From: Actinomyces marseillensis
GTDB taxonomy: Bacteria > Actinomycetota > Actinomycetes > Actinomycetales > Actinomycetaceae
Direction of reading: 5' to 3'
NCBI RefSeq assembly: GCF_900155605.1
Contig: NZ_LT707420.1
Coordinates: forward strand, 224,509 to 271,627
Length of the DNA: 47,119 nt
The notes under the pieces are model-generated. The model saw nothing but the letters and a program-made list of their open reading frames with translations. It did not search any database and was not told the origin of the DNA. The translations under genes were made by a program, and so were the position numbers. The number at the start of each line of letters is the position of its first letter. Position 1 is the first letter of the stretch. Positions 15,427 through 24,236 of the stretch are shown piece after piece.

Positions 15427-16733
15427 CAGGACAGACCCCCCGCTGCTACCAGTCGAGGCAGATCCTCAAGCGTAGGACAATCCGCCAAAGTTCCATGACT
15501 CAAACGACGCATCTTCGGGTGTCCCGGGCGAACTCGGACAACCGCACTGCGCACATCGATCGGAATCGCATTGAGTAACTGCGACGCCTGATTGTCATCG
15601 ACAGTCGGGGCGACAACGACGGTGACGACGGAAAGTCCCGGGCGCTTCGCGATGGCCTCGCGCAGGCGAGCTATCAGGTCTTCCTCCCCAGAATCCTGAA
15701 TCGCACACAGGGCATCCAACATGCGCGTCGCGGCAGTCGTTGTCACCCAATCGGTGACGGTCGATAGTGACACATTTCGAGAGGCAGCCATATCTGCAAC
15801 AGCAAGCGAAGCCGCAACCGACACCGCATTTTCGAAGGAATCTCGGTCACTCCACTGTCCAAGACGGGTATCCAAAATGATCAGGTGGTGAGAACGACGC
15901 GTTTCCTCGAATTGGCGAACAACCAAGCGGCCCGTGTGTGCACTCATCGGCCAGTGCACATTACGCCGGTCATCACCGGGAACGTAATCGCGCAAGGCAT
16001 GGAAAGACACATCCGACGAGGATAGTTTCGCGGTCGTCACGCCTTCGACGTCCGCGTGAATACCCGTGGCATCGAAAGGAATACGGATCGTCTTGGGGTG
16101 AACGTACAAAATCACAGGCTTAGACCAGGTGCCGATACGACGAATCAAACCCAAGGGATCGGCTCGAAGCGCGCGAGCGGGACCGACGGTGACAACGCCA
16201 CGGCGGTGAGTAACGACCGAGAAAACCTCACTCCATACCTCACGACCACCCAAAGGCGGGACCAAGAACTGCAAAGCCGAGGACGCAATAGGAAGCTCGA
16301 TCAGACCGCTGCGCGCACGGCGATCCGAGGTGTTTTCTGCGGTAATTTCGCCGACGGCCGTCTGCCCGGCAACAATGCGCTGACGCGGAAGACGAATCGA
16401 GACCTTGTGAGGGGAAGGAACAATCACCCAGATGATGGCAATAAGGAGAGCACCCGCACCTGCGCAGCCGATGAAGAATGCTTCGACCCAACCCCACAGG
16501 TATGAGACGAGTGCAGCAAGGAGTACCGAGGCACCAACAGCCCAACCGACAGAAGTCACCGAGCGCGCGCCATGGCGCAAGTACTTCATGCCTGGAGCCG
16601 AGGCAACGGAGTGCGCAAAACGAGCAATGCCCTGGCGGAGCCCGCTCAGAGATTCACGCAGATTTGCGCGCGCCGAGGCCAAGGATGAGCGCTTCTCAGC
16701 ACGCTTACCAGAAGAGTGCTTACCCACGATCAC
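15426..16733 (-). CDS. DUF58 family membrane protein
   Basis: This ~433-435-aa protein has a basic N-terminus, two close membrane helices (SVGWAVGASVLLAALVSYL and AFFIGCAGAGALLIAIIWVI, about 62-110) and a cytosolic region with the DUF58 signature RRNVHWPMSAHTGRLVVRQFE (residues split by the helix boundary). A vWA-like fold with LIILDTR follows. DUF58 proteins typically partner MoxR ATPases, and moxR lies 36 bases upstream. Two GTG starts are possible. The one at 16727 has AAAGGTGG at normal spacing, while the one at 16733 is only three bases from it, so 16727 may be the true start. The stop overlaps the transglutaminase-like gene. Its molecular role is unknown; scaffold or chaperone-linked maturation is the usual proposal. 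Confidence 0.9.
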   Translation of the reverse strand: MIVGKHSSGKRAEKRSSLASARANLRESLSGLRQGIARFAHSVASAPGMKYLRHGARSVTSVGWAVGASVLLAALVSYLWGWVEAFFIGCAGAGALLIAIIWVIVPSPHKVSIRLPRQRIVAGQTAVGEITAENTSDRRARSGLIELPIASSALQFLVPPLGGREVWSEVFSVVTHRRGVVTVGPARALRADPLGLIRRIGTWSKPVILYVHPKTIRIPFDATGIHADVEGVTTAKLSSSDVSFHALRDYVPGDDRRNVHWPMSAHTGRLVVRQFEETRRSHHLIILDTRLGQWSDRDSFENAVSVAASLAVADMAASRNVSLSTVTDWVTTTAATRMLDALCAIQDSGEEDLIARLREAIAKRPGLSVVTVVVAPTVDDNQASQLLNAIPIDVRSAVVRVRPGHPKMRRLSHGTLADCPTLEDLPRLVAAGGLS

Positions 16734-16769
16734 CCACCTTTACTCGATACTGCAGCGATACGCGCATTG

Positions 16770-17753
16770 TCAGGCGCTCACCGCCGGGGCGGGAACCGAA
16801 GACAGTGCGCGAGCAATCACGCCCTGCGCGGTCGCTCCCGAGAAGGCCGCATCCGGGTCAACAACGATACGGTGTGCCCACACAGGTGCAGCGAGCGCCT
16901 TGATGTCATCGGGGAGGACGAAGTGGCGGCCCTGAGCGGCTGCCCACACGCGCGCGCACCGGACCATGCCGATGGCGCCACGGGTCGACACACCCAAGGT
17001 TGCGCTGTCATCTTCGCGCGTGGCCTCGGCAAGGGCAGCAACGTACTCGAGCACGGCGCGCTCGGTGTAGGTCTGCGCGGCCAAATCCGCCAAGCGCACA
17101 ACCTGACCACTATCCAACAGGGGCTTAAGGCGCTTGGAGCGGTCCGGGGCTGCCGAACCGTCGAGGATTTCCGCCATGGCTGCACGCGAGGGATAGCCAA
17201 CCGAGGCCTTCATCAAGAAACGGTCAAGCTGAGCTTCGGGGAGCGGATACGTTCCCGCCTGCTCCACAGGGTTCTGCGTTGCAATCACCATGAAGGGGCG
17301 AGGCGCAGCGTGAGTCACGCCATCGACGGTGACCTGCGCTTCTTCCATGACTTCCAGGAGAGCGGACTGAGTCTTGGGCGAGGCACGGTTGATTTCGTCA
17401 GCCAAGACGATGGAAGCGAAGATCGGGCCCGAGCGGAAATGCCACTCGTTGTTCTTCTGGTCGTAGACATTCACGCCGGTGATGTCACTGGGGAGCATGT
17501 CGGGCGTGAACTGAATACGCGAATGAGTACCCGCAATGGTCGCAGCAATCGCGCGAGCAAGAGCGGTCTTTCCTGTACCCGGCGCATCTTCCAGAAGGAG
17601 GTGTCCCCCGGCGAACATGGTTGTCAGTGCCAGGCGGATCACTGGTTCTTTATCCAGAAGCGCCTGAGAAATACCGCCGACGAGGCCAGCGAAGGTTTCT
17701 GCGAAACGCTGGGCATCTTGCGTGCTAAGCGCCATGGGAGGGACTCCATTCAT
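16770..17753 (-). CDS. MoxR-family AAA+ ATPase
   Basis: This 327-aa protein has a Walker A (EDAPGTGKT, Lys62), Walker B (IVLADEIN, Asp119-Glu120), the EVMEEAQVTVDG segment typical of MoxR, sensor-like ATQNP, and a C-terminal lid domain. Length and motifs match the family well. An internal ATG at 17735 (MALSTQ) is also possible; neither start has a strong ribosome-binding site. MoxR ATPases act with DUF58/vWA proteins to remodel or activate protein complexes, and the next gene is DUF58. In the bifidobacterial cluster of the same composition this is the AAA-ATPase member. Confidence 0.93.
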   Translation of the reverse strand: MNGVPPMALSTQDAQRFAETFAGLVGGISQALLDKEPVIRLALTTMFAGGHLLLEDAPGTGKTALARAIAATIAGTHSRIQFTPDMLPSDITGVNVYDQKNNEWHFRSGPIFASIVLADEINRASPKTQSALLEVMEEAQVTVDGVTHAAPRPFMVIATQNPVEQAGTYPLPEAQLDRFLMKASVGYPSRAAMAEILDGSAAPDRSKRLKPLLDSGQVVRLADLAAQTYTERAVLEYVAALAEATREDDSATLGVSTRGAIGMVRCARVWAAAQGRHFVLPDDIKALAAPVWAHRIVVDPDAAFSGATAQGVIARALSSVPAPAVSA

Positions 17754-17837
17754 CTTTCAGTTTCGAGTGATGTGCATATTGATTGTGGGTGGCGGGACTC
17801 GGTGCCCCGCGCGGGGCGGAGAGAGGTGGCGTCACGG

Positions 17838-20800
17838 CTACCTCGCAACTGCGCATGTGACTCGGCTGAGCAAAATCGGAAGATTACCCGAATTTGCCTT
17901 ACTGAGTCGAACGCCCGTTTCGAAGGTGGAATTTGGTCCTCCTCGAGGAGTGAAGGTCGCGTAGCTCTGCGAGAAGTCATCCCACATCGAGCATCGCAGT
18001 GGCACCGCGTCACTTGCCCATGTCGAGGGCAATGTAATGCTGACCATCTGGCATTCCGCTAGCTCTGCCCCACGAGCATTCGCGGCGGTGCATTGAGATG
18101 TTGAACCGCTGAATGTACCGGGAATGTTAATCTTTGCGGTCTCAATGTTGGTTCCCGAGAGACGACCCCAAGTCGTTCCCAAAGAGTTTTGAGAACCGAC
18201 AGAAACCTCGAGGACCTGCCCACCACTTGGGTTCAAAGTTGCGCTTCCCTGCAGGACCTTGCCCTGCGTGGGGCTGGCAGGGCCTGACGAGTCCTTGTAC
18301 CAGAGGATGACTTCATCTGGGGCAAGGTAGCCAGCAGGCGGGGTTGCATCCCAGCTAACGACGACTGAGGTACCGTTCAGAACCATGCTGTACGTGGGAG
18401 GTGCCGGCTTCGAGTTTGCCTTTACCGTGACGGGCACAGCGTTACCGGGCACATCTTGGCCGTTCACATTTCCAACCTGGCGGATGAAAATCTGAATGTC
18501 GCCATCAGCTCCGACGTTGATGGTTTCGCCGCTGGTCACAGAATTCCACTGCCCATTTCCGCCAGAGCTTCGCGACCACTCCAAGTGCAGGTTGCGGTTA
18601 TTGAAGCCCTGACCGGGTACGACAGCGAGGCCGTTCACCTTGGTCATTCCGTGCTCGCCCGTTGCGGTTGAAGAGAAGGACGACACATTCGGGTTCAGAG
18701 GCGAGGTGTAGACCTGGAAGGCAACCTCAGATGAATCCGAGCTTTGATCGCGCCAGTTGTAGGCCCGGATCTTCACATGGTAGTTCTCACCGGTGGCGAG
18801 TTCCGCAGTGTACTCGTTCTTATCTCCACCAACTTCACCAACGGAGCGACCGTTCACCTCGATGGTGTAGCGGGTGATTTCCGCACCATTCGCGTTGGGG
18901 GTCGGCCACGTGAAGCGGACACGTCCGCGGTCACCTGAACCACCGAGGTTCTCGACGCGAATACCGTCGGTACGCTCAGGCGGTCCGAAGGGAATGACCT
19001 TCTGCGAGTTCTGTGACGTCGGCGAAGGCTCTTCTGCACCGTTACGCGCCGAGATCGCAACCGAGTAGGTCTGACCGTTGCGCAGACCATCGACTCGGTA
19101 TTCGGTCACATTTCCGGGGACCTCAATCTGGCGCGCACCACCGTTCTCGTAGACGTAAAGCGTGTAGCTCTTGATTGCCGATCCCTGGTTCGTCGGGGGC
19201 CTCCAACGCACGATAATTGCACCGTTTTCAGGCTCGACGGTCGGAGGAAGTGGCGCTTCAGGACGCATATCAATGAGAACTTCAGCCGAAGCAGCCGAAG
19301 GATCGGAGGTACCGACCGCGTTGTGTGCGACAACCGTGAAGGAGTGGCGAACACCGTTCTCAAGGCCATTCAACTGACATGAGCCAGACTCGCAGGAATA
19401 GCTGCGGCCGGTTGCACGGTCCGTCGCCGTGAATCCCGTAATGGTCGCACCGTTATCTGCTCCCGCCTGGAAGGTGACCAGAGCAGAACCGGGGCCGGTC
19501 GCCGTGACCGAGACGTTCGTCGGAGCATCGGGACGGTCACGGACAACGAGGCGTACCTTGCCTTCGACGATACGGTCCGGGTCACCGGTCGCATCCATCA
19601 AACGGTACCTAACCGTCATCTGCCCACGGAATCCAACAGCGGGGGTGATATTCAGGTTGGTGCCCTGAGGATCGACGGTCCCTTCACCAATTTGGATTGA
19701 GGCACCGACAACGCGAATGGGCGTTCCCGGGAAGGGGTTGATCGTGTAACGAGTCAGATCAACGACTTCGAGGCCGCCCGATCGCGCTGTCTCCAAGAGC
19801 GCGTCGGAAACCTGGATGAGGGGGCGGGTCGATGCGACAACCGTGATGGGCAGCTGACCGCTGACCGCACCGGCGCCATCATCAACGCTGACAGTCACCA
19901 TGCCAACCGGACCCTTGGCACGGTCGACATCGGCGCGCACCAGCAAGGTGTGTCCGTCAAGGCTAATTGCCACGCCCTCGGGGAGGTTCGAAATCTCGTA
20001 CTTGAAGCCCGCAGGATCCGCGCCTTCCGGGTCACGCACCATCTGTGCCAGATCGACTGCGGTAGCTTCTTCACCTGCAGCGACCCTGACCCCGGTCGGA
20101 ACGAAAGTGACAGGCTGGTTTTGGGTCGCCTCGACCTTCAGGGGAAGAGTCAGTGTCGAGGTCAACGCCGAGTCGTCCCCTGCCGCTCCATCGGAGACTT
20201 CGAAGGAGAAGGAGGACTTACCAGACCACTCGGAATTCACGTGGAAGTGAACGTGGCGGTCATCGCTGAGCGTCATTCCCTCATCGATGCCGGCGGAGGG
20301 ACGCAGTGTTGCGGCATTGGTAATGCGTGGGCTGCGACCATCACGAACAATGACGTAGTCGGCGATATCCAAGGAGACATCTTCGCCGGCTCGTACCTTG
20401 ACGGGAACCTTAGTGGTGTCAATAGCCGGGTGATTGCGTTCCAGTCCAGGGACGGACACAACCGCCGAGGAACTTAAACCATCAGCGTCAGTGATCGTGT
20501 AGACGATCAGCATGCGCTCTTCCTTCGGAGTAATCACCAGGTCAGAGCCAGAAACCTCGACACCTTCAGCCTTCGTCGTGACGCGGAGGTTATTGACATC
20601 CCCATCGGGATCCTCGTCGTTGGCCAAAACCGAAACCTTTACAGTTCCGCCCTTGGCGGGAAGCTGCGAGGTCGAGACGACGTCATCGCGCGCGATGGGC
20701 GGTTGAAGTTGAGCATCACTGGCGACGTTAATGGTCAATGTGCCACGTGAAACACCGCCGCGATTATCCGTAACCTGGTAGGACACCAAGTAGGAGCCGT

Positions 20801-23800
20801 CCGCGGCAGGAGTCGTCAGGAAGATGGAGTTACCGTGAATTTCGGGCTTGAGCTCTTCCGTCGAGGTCTGCAAAGAACCCGGAACGAGCGAAATCGTATC
20901 GCCATCGGGATCGATGTCATTGGTAAGGACAGCGACGCCGAGCTGCCTATTAGGACGGGTAAGAACCGTGTCCGGTACTGCCGTTGGCGGCTGATTCAAG
21001 GTAGCCGGAGGCGCGATACCAACGCGGACTCGCGCCGAGGCCTGCTTGCCCTGACGGTCTTCAACGATGTAGGTGAAGATATCGGTTCCAATGGTATTCG
21101 GGGCAGGAGTGTACTCCAGCCAATCGACGCCGAGCTCGACGGTACCCTTGGTCGGGGATTGCTCGATTCCAACAAGAGTCACCGAGTCACCGTCGGGATC
21201 GATACCGTTCAAAGGCACGGAAATTCGCGTTGTTTCACCGCTGACTGCCCACGCAGTCAATGCCTTCGGCTGAGGCTGAGCATTCGTTCCATTCTTCTCC
21301 AGAACCTCGAAAGTAACCGTTGACGTTGCCATGTTTCCGGCGCTATCGCGAACCGTGTAGGCCACGTGCATGACACCGGGGGTGTTACCGGCTTCGAGGC
21401 GGACCAAGTTACCGGTTACGAAAGGCGTGCCCACGGCCTCGTTCGGGGTGTACTGAAGACTCGGGTCAACCTTCAGGCTCAATCCTGAAGGAGAACGGTC
21501 ATTGGCAAGCACCGGTACCGAGGCGATATCTCCCACGCGCACGCGAGTGCGGTCAGGCTGGAGATCGGGCGGGAGTTTCGTATCTTCCGCAGTCGTGGGA
21601 ACAACGGTCACACGTGCACGAGCCGTATTCGTTCCGTTGGAAACCACGTAGTCAAAAGAAACTGACGAATCCAGACCTGCGGGCGCAGTGATGCGCAAGA
21701 GGTGTCGATCTACCAGGGTGACTTCCAGTCCGAGGCCATCAGGAACCTCAACCTGCTGAACGACCAGCACGCCACCGGCAGGATCGGAGTCATTGTTCAG
21801 CGGGGCAACAAGGGCAGAACCGCCCGCTGGTAGAACTGCCAAGTCGTCTTCGGCGACGGGAACTGCCTGTTCATCGACTTGGACAACATCGACTCGGACC
21901 ACGCCCAAAGCGGTCGCGGGGCCATCACTCACCGTGTAGGTGAACTGGTAAGAGCCAGGGGCCTGTGCGACAAAGTTGACGGTTCCCAGTTCAAGATCCG
22001 GAGTGATCTGGCTACCTGCAGGAGCAACAGAAAGTGCAACCAATGAGAGGTTGTCACCGTTGGGATCGGTGTCATTCGCCAAAGGAGAAATCGTTGTGAT
22101 TTCGCCGGCACGCGCGACATAGAAGTCCGCGTTGGCGACCGGGGGAAGGTTACCGGGATTTTGGACATTGACGGTCAAGGTCCCCGAAGTGGTTGCGCGA
22201 CCGTCAGAAACTTCCAAAGCGATCGTGTGGACTCCAACGCTGGCGCCCAGGTCACGGATCTGCAGGGTTCCTTCTTCACGGAACTGCAGTTCGATTCCTT
22301 CAGGGGCACGCGCATTGGACAAGAAGATCGGGTCGCCGTCCGGATCCTGCCAATCCGTCAAAACGTTGTATTCAATCTGCGCGCGGTGTCCCAGGGCGAT
22401 ACCGGGATCGCGCAGCTGCTTGGGACCAGAATTCATATCCCACGGGTGGACGGTCACCGTCACCTTCGCGGTAGCGACTGCCTGACCGTCGGAGGCCTCG
22501 TAGGTGAAGGAGGTACTTCCTGTTTGAGTATCACTAATATCCGTAATCTGCAGCGCCCGGCCGCCACGAGTGCGCGTGACCTTACCAAATTGGGGATCGG
22601 TCACTGGACGAGCAGTCAGAACATCGCCATCTGCGTCTGAGTCGTTGTTCAGAACGGGAAGAGTAGTTGTGCGTCCCGGGCGAATACCAAACTCATCATC
22701 GACCGCGTCGGGAGGAGTGTTGTGATCTTGTCTTTGGGGATCAGCAATCTGGTCGGTGATCTGAGGAGAATCTTCTTCCTTCTCCTTCTTATCGAGATTG
22801 GGATCCTGCTTATCCCAATCATCCATCAGGACCATGTTGTGTTCGGGTAGCCATACGGATCCCGAGGTGGTGTCATTCAGGACGATTCGAGTGCGATTTG
22901 TTCTAAAGACGATCGTCGTTGCCTTCTTCAAGGAGTCAACGATCATCTGACTATTCAGGCTGGGATCCGTGCAGTTACGGACATATGCGCCTGATTTTGC
23001 CCACGCCCCATACGCGCATCCCTTATGAAAAACGGGACGTGCGGGAGTTCCTGAAGAACCGTCACTTGATGCCGGGATCTTCGTGACCGCACCGCCCTTG
23101 AGGGGAACCGAGATCAGTTCACGATCGGTTGCAAGAAGGACCGAAGAAGAATCAGGGCCGACGTCTTGGAGGGTAACGGAAGCGCTAATCCCATCATCTG
23201 CAAGATTGCGCAGGGAACCATCGGGAAGAACCAGAACCCTGTTGCGAGTATCCAAGGCGACCGGCTGCTCGCCAACAGCGGTCATCACCAATTCGGCGTT
23301 AGCCGATAGTCCCTTAATGTCGGTGGACTTGAGACGGTCAAGCTGTCCCTCGCGAGTCACACTGATTCGTCGTCCAGCGCGCGGGGAGATTGCAAAAAGA
23401 GTGCCTTTTTGGGAAACAGTCGCAACGCCTTGATCCATGTCGGTAGCAACTGCGCCCTCATCTGTGTAGGCGGTTGATGAAGGGCTCGATACCTGGGAGA
23501 GCCAGACCTGTCCCCCTGAAGCATCCATGACTGCCAAGCGTGAGCCGCCCTGAACAACGCGCGCGTTTTCGGGCAGAGACGTTGCAGCACCCAGTGACAC
23601 CTGGGCAACATCAACCGGGGCAACCGAGTGAGCGGTCTTATCGGTAAAAGTCACATCGTTTCCGGACTGCCCGATATCAAATTCCGTGGTATTTGCTCGG
23701 AAAGCGCCATCGAGAATTCGGGAATCATAGTTCAGGTGGCCAACGAGTTTCTTCGAAGAATTCGTCACCCAAATGCCGCCGTCATCGACGTCGACTTCAG

Positions 23801-23924
23801 CGGTCGTCACGCCCTGGTGAAGAATGGCAAGAGTCGAAACAGTGACAGTGAAAGCCGCAACCAACGCAGCCGGAATCCGGCGTCGGTTCATGCGCTTGCG
23901 CTGAACACTTTTCTTCTGCTTCAT
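17838..23924 (-). CDS. Giant anchored surface protein with cadherin/Ig-like repeats and fibronectin type III domains
   Basis: This 2028-aa protein has a basic N-terminus and one hydrophobic segment (RRIPAALVAAFTVTVSTLAIL), so it is membrane-anchored by an uncleaved signal. Residues ~45-370 resemble a beta-propeller-like region (repeating LVL, DTRNRVLVLPDG). From ~405 to ~1450 there is a run of Ig/cadherin-like domains marked by about eight VLANDxDPDGD-type turns. Three clear FN3 domains follow (~1460-1740), beginning PDAPTNVSV, PEAPLPPTV and PPERTDGIR, with a fourth weaker one (KPAPPTYSM) and a Cys-containing C-terminal domain. There is no LPXTG sorting motif. It begins the operon with moxR, DUF58, the transglutaminase-like gene and the kinase. 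Adhesion or envelope sensing is likely; the ligand is unknown. Confidence 0.92.
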   Translation of the reverse strand: MKQKKSVQRKRMNRRRIPAALVAAFTVTVSTLAILHQGVTTAEVDVDDGGIWVTNSSKKLVGHLNYDSRILDGAFRANTTEFDIGQSGNDVTFTDKTAHSVAPVDVAQVSLGAATSLPENARVVQGGSRLAVMDASGGQVWLSQVSSPSSTAYTDEGAVATDMDQGVATVSQKGTLFAISPRAGRRISVTREGQLDRLKSTDIKGLSANAELVMTAVGEQPVALDTRNRVLVLPDGSLRNLADDGISASVTLQDVGPDSSSVLLATDRELISVPLKGGAVTKIPASSDGSSGTPARPVFHKGCAYGAWAKSGAYVRNCTDPSLNSQMIVDSLKKATTIVFRTNRTRIVLNDTTSGSVWLPEHNMVLMDDWDKQDPNLDKKEKEEDSPQITDQIADPQRQDHNTPPDAVDDEFGIRPGRTTTLPVLNNDSDADGDVLTARPVTDPQFGKVTRTRGGRALQITDISDTQTGSTSFTYEASDGQAVATAKVTVTVHPWDMNSGPKQLRDPGIALGHRAQIEYNVLTDWQDPDGDPIFLSNARAPEGIELQFREEGTLQIRDLGASVGVHTIALEVSDGRATTSGTLTVNVQNPGNLPPVANADFYVARAGEITTISPLANDTDPNGDNLSLVALSVAPAGSQITPDLELGTVNFVAQAPGSYQFTYTVSDGPATALGVVRVDVVQVDEQAVPVAEDDLAVLPAGGSALVAPLNNDSDPAGGVLVVQQVEVPDGLGLEVTLVDRHLLRITAPAGLDSSVSFDYVVSNGTNTARARVTVVPTTAEDTKLPPDLQPDRTRVRVGDIASVPVLANDRSPSGLSLKVDPSLQYTPNEAVGTPFVTGNLVRLEAGNTPGVMHVAYTVRDSAGNMATSTVTFEVLEKNGTNAQPQPKALTAWAVSGETTRISVPLNGIDPDGDSVTLVGIEQSPTKGTVELGVDWLEYTPAPNTIGTDIFTYIVEDRQGKQASARVRVGIAPPATLNQPPTAVPDTVLTRPNRQLGVAVLTNDIDPDGDTISLVPGSLQTSTEELKPEIHGNSIFLTTPAADGSYLVSYQVTDNRGGVSRGTLTINVASDAQLQPPIARDDVVSTSQLPAKGGTVKVSVLANDEDPDGDVNNLRVTTKAEGVEVSGSDLVITPKEERMLIVYTITDADGLSSSAVVSVPGLERNHPAIDTTKVPVKVRAGEDVSLDIADYVIVRDGRSPRITNAATLRPSAGIDEGMTLSDDRHVHFHVNSEWSGKSSFSFEVSDGAAGDDSALTSTLTLPLKVEATQNQPVTFVPTGVRVAAGEEATAVDLAQMVRDPEGADPAGFKYEISNLPEGVAISLDGHTLLVRADVDRAKGPVGMVTVSVDDGAGAVSGQLPITVVASTRPLIQVSDALLETARSGGLEVVDLTRYTINPFPGTPIRVVGASIQIGEGTVDPQGTNLNITPAVGFRGQMTVRYRLMDATGDPDRIVEGKVRLVVRDRPDAPTNVSVTATGPGSALVTFQAGADNGATITGFTATDRATGRSYSCESGSCQLNGLENGVRHSFTVVAHNAVGTSDPSAASAEVLIDMRPEAPLPPTVEPENGAIIVRWRPPTNQGSAIKSYTLYVYENGGARQIEVPGNVTEYRVDGLRNGQTYSVAISARNGAEEPSPTSQNSQKVIPFGPPERTDGIRVENLGGSGDRGRVRFTWPTPNANGAEITRYTIEVNGRSVGEVGGDKNEYTAELATGENYHVKIRAYNWRDQSSDSSEVAFQVYTSPLNPNVSSFSSTATGEHGMTKVNGLAVVPGQGFNNRNLHLEWSRSSGGNGQWNSVTSGETINVGADGDIQIFIRQVGNVNGQDVPGNAVPVTVKANSKPAPPTYSMVLNGTSVVVSWDATPPAGYLAPDEVILWYKDSSGPASPTQGKVLQGSATLNPSGGQVLEVSVGSQNSLGTTWGRLSGTNIETAKINIPGTFSGSTSQCTAANARGAELAECQMVSITLPSTWASDAVPLRCSMWDDFSQSYATFTPRGGPNSTFETGVRLSKANSGNLPILLSRVTCAVAR

Positions 23925-24236
23925 TTACTTCTCACCACTCTTGGACAGGATAGAGGTGTCGATTCTTAAAGTTGACCTCTTTTAGTGTCCCACGCACTGC
24001 CCTCATTTGAGGAACTGAAGTCCAACTTCACACAGGCTCCTTCGAGCTTTTTCCCGGAATCTCGCGGAAAATTTCGAAGAAATTACATTCATGTACGTAT
24101 TGAGCGCTGTGGACAAGTGACGCACAAGCCGGGCGGGGGCCTGCGCAACAATTCTCGCAGACCCCCGCCCCGCCTCGTACAACAAGTCACGGCGAACTCA
24201 AGGGGGACCACCCAAGGACGTCCACCGCTTACGGCC
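23925..24236. promoter_or_regulatory. Spacer between clpC and the giant surface-protein gene
   Basis: No gene is seen here. Near the giant gene, a weak promoter-like pair reads TCAACT-17 bases-TATCCT on the minus strand (23970-23975 and 23947-23952). The rest holds the clpC-side hairpin described separately and otherwise unremarkable sequence. The promoter call is tentative because the -35 match is poor. Confidence 0.25.
24131..24170 (-). terminator. GC-rich hairpin after clpC
   Basis: GGGCGGGGGCCTGCG (24131-24145) pairs with 24156-24170 through 15 positions with a single mismatch, around a 10-base loop. It lies ~65 bases past the clpC stop. No T-run follows on the minus strand, as is common for actinobacterial terminators. 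Confidence 0.6.

Noticed and set aside
16716-18062. Long plus-strand frame opposite DUF58/MoxR
   Set aside because: Opposite strand of well-recognised moxR; Arg/His-rich, no ribosome-binding site, no domain.
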